Shown here piece by piece: positions 8,274-13,886 of a stretch of DNA of 22,150 nucleotides. Below the pieces are notes generated by a model. It made no database searches. It worked only from the letters and a program-made list of their open reading frames with translations, and was not told where the DNA came from. A program made the position numbers and the translations under genes. Numbering within the stretch: the first letter of the stretch is position 1; every line of letters begins with the position of its first letter. This DNA is from Opitutaceae bacterium (GTDB lineage: Bacteria; Verrucomicrobiota; Verrucomicrobiae; Opitutales; Opitutaceae), in NCBI GenBank assembly GCA_031266495.1, contig JAISAX010000846.1, positions 1 to 22,150 of the forward strand. Reading direction: 5' to 3'.

Positions 8274-9608
8274 CTACTCCTGTTTCAGAAGGGTCTTGTG
8301 AACGACCACCGGTTGGTTGCCGGGATTGCGAATCGTGTAGGAGCCGATGTTCGCCGGCACGACGACGATGTCGAGGTAGCCGGCATGGTAACGACGCGCC
8401 GGGCCGGATTGCGATTCGATGACAATCGCCTCGCCGTCCACGAGAGCGAGGACGTGGAAAACGCCGCGCGTGTCGTCCGGTGCTTGCCCGAAAGGCGCGA
8501 TGTCGATGCGGCGGAGGCTGAAATAAACGTCTTCGTGTTCGCCGACGCGCCACTCGCTCCAGCCCTTCGTTCCGGACTCGTCCCTGCGCAGGAGTTTGGG
8601 CGCGGGAACGAGTTCGCGTTCGACCTGGGGCGCGACGCGACGCGGATCGAGGACATTTTCGCCATGATACGTATGGAACGGGCGCGGGTTTCCGTCGAGG
8701 TCGGTGCGCAGGTAGTCGTAGCGTTTGTAGGTGTAGGAACCGACCGTGAGGCTGCCGATCTCCAGCACGACCTGATTTCGCCCCGAGGCGTGGATCGTGC
8801 CGCCGGGCAGGACAAGCTGCGTGCCCGGACGCGACGGCACGGCATGAACGAAGGCGCCGTGGTCCAAAGAGCCGCCCCACACGCCTTCGATATAGACGGG
8901 GCGACAGAGGAAAGGCTGCCTGGCGAGCGAGGCCAGAGCAGCGTCGAGCGAGGCACGGGGAAGGAGCGTGCATTCGCCGGTGGCGTTGCGGGCGACGTAG
9001 AACCGGAATGCGCCGGATTTTTCGTGCAGCAGTTCCTTGCGTAGTGCTCCAGCAACTTCAAAGTCCACATAATAGAGCCGGCGCAGCAGTTCCCTGAACG
9101 GACGCGGGTGAGCATCCCCGATATTGGCGACGAGTCCGGCCCTGGCGCGAAGGATGGCCCGTTTGGGCGTCACGTCGAAATAGAGGATCGTGTCGTAGAG
9201 ATCGCGAAGCGGCGCGGCGGCGCAACCGCAGCCGTAAACAAACACCACGGAAGAGGTTTCCCTCGCGGTGATGACTTTCTGTTTCAGCCGGTCCACCGCG
9301 CCGGCGTCGAACAGTTCCTCGAACTTCCCGTGAAAGCGTTTTCCGAACAGAAGAACAGGGTCTTTCACACGATCTGTCGGCAAGTGGTCGGCCAGTTGCG
9401 CGTCGAGTTCGGAGGCGGGCTTGTAAAGCGACGATGCGGCATTGATGGCGACGGCGAGCGGGGATTCCCCAGTGGCAAATTTTTGGGCGAGAGCGGTAGC
9501 GACATTGCTTGTTCCGTGGACAATCGACTTTTCGATTTCAGGGAAAAGGGCGATCTGGTTGATCGCATCGGGATCGTCGTAAGGATGCGGATTGAACATG
9601 AAACTCAT
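8274..9608 (-). CDS. Mannose-6-phosphate isomerase class I-like cupin protein
   Basis: The 444-residue product has a C-terminal half with type I phosphomannose isomerase features. PVYIEGVWGGSLDHGAF resembles the family's WGG segment, and LVLPGGTIHASGRNQVVLEIGS carries the His and Glu expected as metal ligands in the cupin fold. A second cupin half follows (VFHVLALVDGEAIVIES). The N-terminal 180 residues are unusual for a plain isomerase; VVFVYGCGCAA and YDTILYFDVTPKRAI hint at a degenerate nucleotide-binding-like domain. Function is probably aldose-ketose isomerisation of a phosphorylated sugar, but activity is not certain. ATG 9608 is chosen over 9638 because a second copy of this 5' end (10581-10709) and the site at 9660-9673 line up with it. 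Expression is probably controlled through that site, 51 bp upstream. Confidence 0.7.
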   Translation of the reverse strand: MSFMFNPHPYDDPDAINQIALFPEIEKSIVHGTSNVATALAQKFATGESPLAVAINAASSLYKPASELDAQLADHLPTDRVKDPVLLFGKRFHGKFEELFDAGAVDRLKQKVITARETSSVVFVYGCGCAAAPLRDLYDTILYFDVTPKRAILRARAGLVANIGDAHPRPFRELLRRLYYVDFEVAGALRKELLHEKSGAFRFYVARNATGECTLLPRASLDAALASLARQPFLCRPVYIEGVWGGSLDHGAFVHAVPSRPGTQLVLPGGTIHASGRNQVVLEIGSLTVGSYTYKRYDYLRTDLDGNPRPFHTYHGENVLDPRRVAPQVERELVPAPKLLRRDESGTKGWSEWRVGEHEDVYFSLRRIDIAPFGQAPDDTRGVFHVLALVDGEAIVIESQSGPARRYHAGYLDIVVVPANIGSYTIRNPGNQPVVVHKTLLKQE

Positions 9609-9659
9609 GGTGCCCGCGACTCTCGCATATCGCATCACAAGCTGGAAATAATGATGAAC

Positions 9660-9673
9660 GCTAACACGTTATC
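9660..9673 (-). promoter_or_regulatory. Near-palindromic operator candidate upstream of the isomerase-like gene
   Basis: GCTAACACGTTATC matches the consensus GATAACACGTTATC at 13 of 14 positions. The arms TAAC and GTTA are inverted around a two-base centre. It lies 51 bp before ATG 9608, the same distance as two further copies in the window. Confidence 0.65.
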
Positions 9674-9714
9674 CCCACCCGGAATAATCTTCCGCCCTGA
9701 CGACGAAAGACACA

Positions 9715-9901
9715 CTATTTGATTTTCATTTTTCCGGCAAGTTGCAGGAAGTAGTCCGTTGACCAGATTTCCAACTCATCCGGGTTTTTGAGGAACGGCA
9801 GAACATCCTTCCTGCATGACTTCATGGAGCGCGTTGAGACGGTTTTCCCGTGTTTGCAGGTCGTGGCGGACAAGCATTTGGTCGAAAATCGGGTGTGTCA
9901 T
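9715..9901 (-). pseudogene. AbiEii-type toxin gene with its middle deleted
   Basis: ATG 9901 overlaps the antitoxin stop as ATGA, the normal arrangement of this two-gene module. The first 32 codons read MTHPIFDQMLVRHDLQTREN and then LNALHEVMQE, typical of the start of the AbiEii nucleotidyltransferase-like family. After that the frame ends at 9777. A second frame running on to the TAG at 9715 reads FLKNPDELEIWSTDYFLQLA and then a KMKIK tail, which looks like the C-terminal end of the same family. The catalytic nucleotidyltransferase core (a GGTxL and DLDF type region, usually about 200 residues) is absent. The simplest reading is an internal deletion joining the two ends out of frame. No active toxin should be made. 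Confidence 0.7.
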
Positions 9902-10536
9902 GCTTTTTGCAGTCGTTGGATGAGGGCCGCAAGTTGGGCGAGGATGTTTTCTTTTTTCCCCACCGCGGCATAGTCGCGGATGATTTGGGTGTCGAAGCGG
10001 GCGGCTGCATCCATGTCCATGCGCAAGTCCTCTTCGATGTAACGGTGCATGGAACGCACGGAACGCAGGTCCAGATTGCGTGTGGTGAGCAGCAGGTCGC
10101 AGAGAGCTTTTTCCGGGGTGGCGATCAGAAATGCATAGGAATTCCGGACGACTTCCTGACGGACACCGACGGGGAGCGTGGCGGCGGGCACGGTCAGATA
10201 ATCGAAGTCACCGAGGGGGGTGGAGAACTTTCGTGCGCGCAGGGCGGTGACGGAGCGCATCGCAAACACACGCTCGGGGATCAGTCCGTAATGAGCCAGC
10301 GCGCTTTCGAGCGAGACGCAGGAGGGGCCGCGCAGGTGATTGGCGATCAATTCGCGCGAGAGATCTTGCTGATGTATTCGCGGTGAAACGACGTAAAGGC
10401 CGCGCTTGAGGGCGATCACATCACCGCTCTTTTTCAATTCGTGGATTTTGTCATTGGGCGAGGCGTAGTCGTGCAAGGCGGACACCAGTGTGGCATGATC
10501 CGCGGGGATGACCCCGAATGCTTTCAACGTGTCCAT
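9898..10536 (-). CDS. AbiEi-family antitoxin-like protein
   Basis: The 212-residue protein resembles the AbiEi antitoxin of type IV toxin-antitoxin modules. An N-terminal winged-helix part (roughly residues 10-60) contains HELKKSGDVIALKRGLYVV, the usual helix-to-wing pattern. It is followed by RELIANHLRGPSCVSLESAL and HYGLIPERV, then a C-terminal domain with FLIATPEKALCDLL. In characterised pairs the antitoxin binds its own promoter and counteracts the nucleotidyltransferase toxin. A good ribosome-binding site, AAAGGAG, lies 11 bases before ATG 10536. The stop overlaps the start of the toxin remnant (ATGA). Because the toxin gene is broken, this antitoxin is now an orphan; it may still act as a repressor or protect against related toxins. 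Confidence 0.8.
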   Translation of the reverse strand: MDTLKAFGVIPADHATLVSALHDYASPNDKIHELKKSGDVIALKRGLYVVSPRIHQQDLSRELIANHLRGPSCVSLESALAHYGLIPERVFAMRSVTALRARKFSTPLGDFDYLTVPAATLPVGVRQEVVRNSYAFLIATPEKALCDLLLTTRNLDLRSVRSMHRYIEEDLRMDMDAAARFDTQIIRDYAAVGKKENILAQLAALIQRLQKA

Positions 10537-10580
10537 GTTGTTTTCGGCTCCTTTCTCGGAGCGAGAGTGGGCCGGATATG

Positions 10581-10709
10581 TTATTTTTCACAAGGATAAT
10601 CGGATTTTTTACGATTATCCATGCTAAATCTGGCAACTTTCTTGAACAGAGTGGACTGGTTGGCCGTCTCTGGATCGTTGTAAGGGTGCGGATTGAACAT
10701 GAAACTCAT
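10581..10709 (-). pseudogene. Duplicated 5' fragment of the isomerase-like gene
   Basis: Reading from ATG 10709 gives MSFMFNPHPYNDPETANQST, nearly the same as the first 20 residues of the protein at 8274-9608 (MSFMFNPHPYDDPDAINQIA). LFKKVARFSMDN follows before similarity ends, and the frame stops at 10581. Only about 30 of 444 codons are recognisable. Similarity extends upstream of the ATG (GTCGCGGG(T/C)A(C/T)C) and includes a matching operator candidate at 10760. This is therefore a partial duplication of a promoter and 5' end, or the stump of a deleted paralogue. The antitoxin and toxin remnant lie between the two copies. Confidence 0.75.
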
Positions 10710-10759
10710 GATACCCGCGACTGCCGCACAGGCCTCCGGAAGGGACAAGGACGGCAGTT

Positions 10760-10773
10760 GATAACACGTCAGG
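10760..10773 (-). promoter_or_regulatory. Operator candidate upstream of the duplicated gene fragment
   Basis: GATAACACGTCAGG keeps the left arm and centre of the consensus GATAACACGTTATC but has lost most of the right arm. It lies 50 bp before ATG 10709. TTGTCC follows on the minus strand at the same offset as at the prepilin gene. Confidence 0.55.
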
Positions 10774-10810
10774 TGATCAATTTGCCCGGTGGAAACATTC
10801 TCTTTACGAA

Positions 10811-10994
10811 CTGATGTTACGCGGATGGCCTTGAAGTGGCGCGGGCGTCTCGCCCGCTGACGGCGCGCAGCGCCGCCTAGAAATGCGGGCGAGACACCCG
10901 CGCCACAGCCCACTGCATAACATCACTGATGAAGTCTATGGTTTGCGCGGGCTTCGCAAGCGAAGCCCCTGCGCGGGGTACCGCGTAACATCAG
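10811..10994. repeat. Inverted-end hairpin element (184 bp)
   Basis: The ends CTGATGTTACGCGG (10811-10824) and CCGCGTAACATCAG (10981-10994) are perfect 14-bp inverted repeats. Inside is a 22-bp inverted pair, 10836-10857 against 10885-10906, with one mismatch, and a small GGCG/CGCC hairpin between them. A second hairpin block at 10946-10970 is identical, in reverse complement over 25 bases, to 12311-12335. An internal CATAACATCACTGATG near 10917 suggests two elements joined in tandem. The element ends 36 bp before the DUF1016 start. Confidence 0.8.
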
Positions 10995-11030
10995 TTACGA
11001 ATGATCCCCCATGCGGTTTGTTTTTTTTGC

Positions 11031-12227
11031 ATGCCAAAGGTCACACGTCACTTGCATCCCGCCCCAGAGTCATCCCAAAAACGGGAAACGTCGTCGTTGA
11101 GGAAGCATGGTTCATCCTCCGCGATTGCGGTCGCCATCATCGATCGGGACGATGCGCCTGGCTACGCGAGGTTCCTGGGGGATTTGAAACAGCGCATCGC
11201 CGGATCACGGCTGAGCGTGGCCCGGGCCGTGAATCGCGAGATGATCCTGCTGTATTGGGATATCGGATGCGGGATCGTCGGAAAACAATCCGCCGCCGGC
11301 TGGGGGGATTCGGTGGTGGAACGGCTGGCGGGCGACCTGCGGGCGGCGTTTCCCGGAATGTCGGGATTCTCCGGACGAAACTTGCGCGACATGCGGCGCT
11401 TGTTCCTCTCCTACAGCGACCCGGAATTTTGGCGACAAGCTGTCGCCAAATTAACGCCCGCTATGAAACGACAGGAATTTTGACGACAGCTTGTCGCCGA
11501 AATTCCATGGGGGCACCATCTCTTGCTGCTCAACAAAATCGAGGACCCGGCGGCGCGTCTCTATTATCTTCAGGCGACGGCCAGACTGGGATGGAGCCGC
11601 AATGTGCTTCAGCTTCAAATCAAGGCAGGCGCCTACGAACGGTCGCGGCTCGAAAAAAAACCTCACAATTTCCCCAAGGCATTGCCTGCCGCGCTGGCGG
11701 AGCAGGCGGAAGAGATGCTCAAGAGCCGTTATAATCTCGAATTTCTCGGCATCCGGCGCGAAGCCAGCGAGCGCGAACTGGAAGACCGGCTCATATCGCG
11801 CCTGCAACGTTTTATTCTCGAACTTGGATACGGATTTTGCTTCGTGGGACGCCAGCACCGGCTCGTGTTGGGAAAAAAGGACTACGCGATGGACCTCCTG
11901 TTTTATCATCGTTTCATCAAGGCGTTGGTTGCCTTCGACATCAAGGTTGGCTCCTTCGCGCCGGAACACGCGGGCAAGATGGATTTTTATCTGAATCTTC
12001 TAAACGACAAGGAGCGCGCGCCTGACGACAGTCCATCGATCGGGATTATCCTGTGTGCGGAAAAGGATGACGTGGAGGTGGAGTATGCGCTGAAAACAAA
12101 GGGCAACCCGATTGGTGTGGCGGAATACAGACTGAGCCAAACGCTCCCGTCCGACCTGCGAGGACGCCTGCCAACGGCCCGTCAACTCGCCGCGGTTCTT
12201 CGCGATGAATTGTCCGTGCAGGCATAG
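11031..12227 (+). pseudogene. DUF1016 (YhcG-like, PDDEXK nuclease superfamily) gene with an in-frame stop
   Basis: The frame from ATG 11031 encodes the DUF1016 N-terminal domain (GYARFLGDLKQRIAGSR, REMILLYWDIGCGI, FSGRNLRDMRRLF). It hits TGA at 11481-11483 and continues in the same frame with QLVAEIPWGHHLLLLNKI, ARLYYLQATARLGWSRNVLQ, HNFPKALP, the C-terminal nuclease-like part FCFVGRQHRLVLGKKDYAMD with LLFYHRFIKALVAFDIKVG, and GIILCAEKDDVEVEYAL. It has about 398 codons in total. The stop sits in the second of two near-identical 30-base blocks: the first reads TTTTGGCGACA, the second TTTTGACGACA, so a Trp codon appears to have become TGA. The C-terminal part alone keeps the likely catalytic Asp, Asp and Lys residues. 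An internal start could still make it, but the simplest call is a recent pseudogene or a base-call error. The family is often carried with restriction or mobile loci; its role here is unknown. Confidence 0.75.
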
Positions 12228-12265
12228 CCCCGCCCTTGCGTCCGCAATCATCCGATTATTAGTCC

Positions 12266-12358
12266 CTGACGTTACGCAGTGCCCTCCCCCCCCCCCCCAC
12301 ACACACACGTAGGGGCTTCGCTTGCGAAGCCCGCGAGGACCTGTCGCAACGTTAGTCA
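12266..12358. repeat. Hairpin element with poly-C and AC runs
   Basis: It starts CTGACGTTACGC (12266-12277) and ends in a degraded GCAACGTTAGTCA. It contains CCCT followed by C13 (12286-12298) and five AC units. The 25-base hairpin block 12311-12335 is an exact reverse complement of 10946-10970. It abuts the next element at 12359. Confidence 0.7.
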
Positions 12359-12544
12359 CTGAAGTTACGCGGACGGAGTCTGGAGCGGCGGTCTCCAGAC
12401 CGCTGCGACGACGCGAAGCGTCGCCGGTTCGAGAGAGGCGGAGTGACCGGAACCGGAGTGGCAAGAGGCGAGGCGCTTCGCGCCTCGTCGCAGCGGCAGG
12501 AATGCCGCCGCTGCGGCTTCGGCTCCGGCTTCGCGTAACTTCAG
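12359..12544. repeat. Inverted-end hairpin element (186 bp)
   Basis: CTGAAGTTACGC (12359-12370) and GCGTAACTTCAG (12533-12544) are perfect 12-bp inverted ends. The inside is a chain of short hairpins: GCGGTCT/AGACCGC, CGACGC/GCGTCG, GAGGCG/CGCCTC and a GCGGCA...TGCCGC pair. No open frame of interest is present. With the preceding element it fills most of the 408 bp between the DUF1016 gene and the alginate-lyase gene; the remaining 12545-12635 shows nothing I can name. Confidence 0.8.
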
Positions 12545-12635
12545 GTTATTATTATCGCCGGGTTTCCATAAGCGGTATCCGTTTTTCAACAACGCCTGAC
12601 ATTCCTTCTGCCTGGCAGAGCCATTTCTCCGGACT

Positions 12636-13886
12636 TCAAGAGCCCGCCGGAAGGTAGAGCAGGCGCCCCTGAAGAGAATTTTTGCTGCCGGTCCTGTCGA
12701 TGAGATATCTTGCCGCCTTGCCGAGTTCCGGAGTCTGGTAAACGTTCGCGGCTCCGCGCATCAACGGGAGAGCCGCGGCCTCGATCGCACCCGTCTTGTC
12801 GAGATGCTTCCTCGGCCAGGGTTTGGCTCCCGTCAGATAAGGGACGAGCCGGTTAAAAGCGGTTTCAATTCCTCGTCCGTCAGAGGTCTTGTAGTGCCAG
12901 AGGTCCTCACCGACCGCATCGCCACAACGGGCCAGCGTCACAAAAGCGCGCAATCCGTAGAGCGAATACCAGAAGGAGCGGTTGCGGACGAGTTCGCGCG
13001 GGAGGGTGCCGTCCGGAGCGATCTGGGCAGCGATGAGGCGGCGGGCGTGTTCGAGCGTCCGGGTGAGGCGGCCGGTATCTCCGGCGTAGAGCGAGTACGC
13101 GGCGACCTGGGCCGCATGCCAGGCGCCGTGGTTGTTGGATTCGGCGGCTTCCTTGCGGCCGAAGGGACTTTCCACCAGCCAGACGGTGAAGTCGGAAAAC
13201 CAGCGGCGGAGAGCGGTGTCGTCTGCGGGAGTCCAGTGGCGGGACGAGGCGATGAGCTTGACGGAATCGAGCAGGCGGATGAAGTCCACGCCTTCGATGA
13301 TTCCGATGGGCATTCCGTCGTGAATACCGGGCTGGGCAGAGGAGTAGTCGAAATTCGGATTCATGCGGGTGGCGGGATCGATGAACCACACGCGAAGCAG
13401 TTCAGCCGCTTTGGCGGCATGGCGCTCGTCACGCGAATAAAAGAAGGCCAGGCCGAGCGTGGCGATGCGTGTGCGCATTTCGCCGAGGCGACGCCGGTCG
13501 TACCGGGCTCCCCAGGCATCGGGATTGGAGTAGCCGTCACGACGTATCCAGGGCATGCCGTCGGGGGTATCGGGATTGGGCCATGCGTATTTTCCGGTCG
13601 CGTAAAAGTCGTGACGGTCGCCGGAGGGAGGCAGCGCGGTCTTCTCCATGACAGACCCGGCGGGCAACGGAAGGAGCCCATCGGCTTTCCTGACAAGGGC
13701 CGAGCGGGCTGCCGCCAGCGCAGCGGGCGGAGAGGAGGAGTCGAGTTCGGCGCGGATGGCCAGAAGCCCGGCATAATCGAGCTCCACCAGGACGGGACCG
13801 GAAGACGAGGGTGGCATGGCGGCGGACGCCATGAGGGCTGACGCGGCGAAGACCAGCGGAAGAAGGGCGCGGGAGGCGGGAATCAT
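12636..13886 (-). CDS. Alginate-lyase-family exported polysaccharide lyase
   Basis: The 416-residue secreted protein has a signal peptide (LLPLVFAASALMASAAM) and an all-alpha toroid domain of the alginate lyase family (Pfam Alginate_lyase, PL5-like). Visible features are YAWPNPDTPDGMPW with RRDGYSNPD near residues 90-115, LGLAFFYSRDERHAAKAAEL and LRVWFIDPATRMNPNFDY. The motif NNHGAWHAAQ near residues 248-257 supplies the Asn, His and aromatic/His residues placed in the active site of this family. Such enzymes cleave uronic-acid-containing chains by beta-elimination; the substrate here is inferred, not proven. ATG 13886 overlaps the stop of the upstream lyase gene as ATGA, so translation is probably coupled. 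It is the last gene of the probable operon starting at 17260. Confidence 0.85.
   Translation of the reverse strand: MIPASRALLPLVFAASALMASAAMPPSSSGPVLVELDYAGLLAIRAELDSSSPPAALAAARSALVRKADGLLPLPAGSVMEKTALPPSGDRHDFYATGKYAWPNPDTPDGMPWIRRDGYSNPDAWGARYDRRRLGEMRTRIATLGLAFFYSRDERHAAKAAELLRVWFIDPATRMNPNFDYSSAQPGIHDGMPIGIIEGVDFIRLLDSVKLIASSRHWTPADDTALRRWFSDFTVWLVESPFGRKEAAESNNHGAWHAAQVAAYSLYAGDTGRLTRTLEHARRLIAAQIAPDGTLPRELVRNRSFWYSLYGLRAFVTLARCGDAVGEDLWHYKTSDGRGIETAFNRLVPYLTGAKPWPRKHLDKTGAIEAAALPLMRGAANVYQTPELGKAARYLIDRTGSKNSLQGRLLYLPAGS

Noticed and set aside
4828..12544. CRISPR array made of the repeated hairpin elements
   Set aside because: The copies are far apart, lack regular spacing and spacers, and the repeats are inverted ends, not direct repeats. 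No cas gene is seen.
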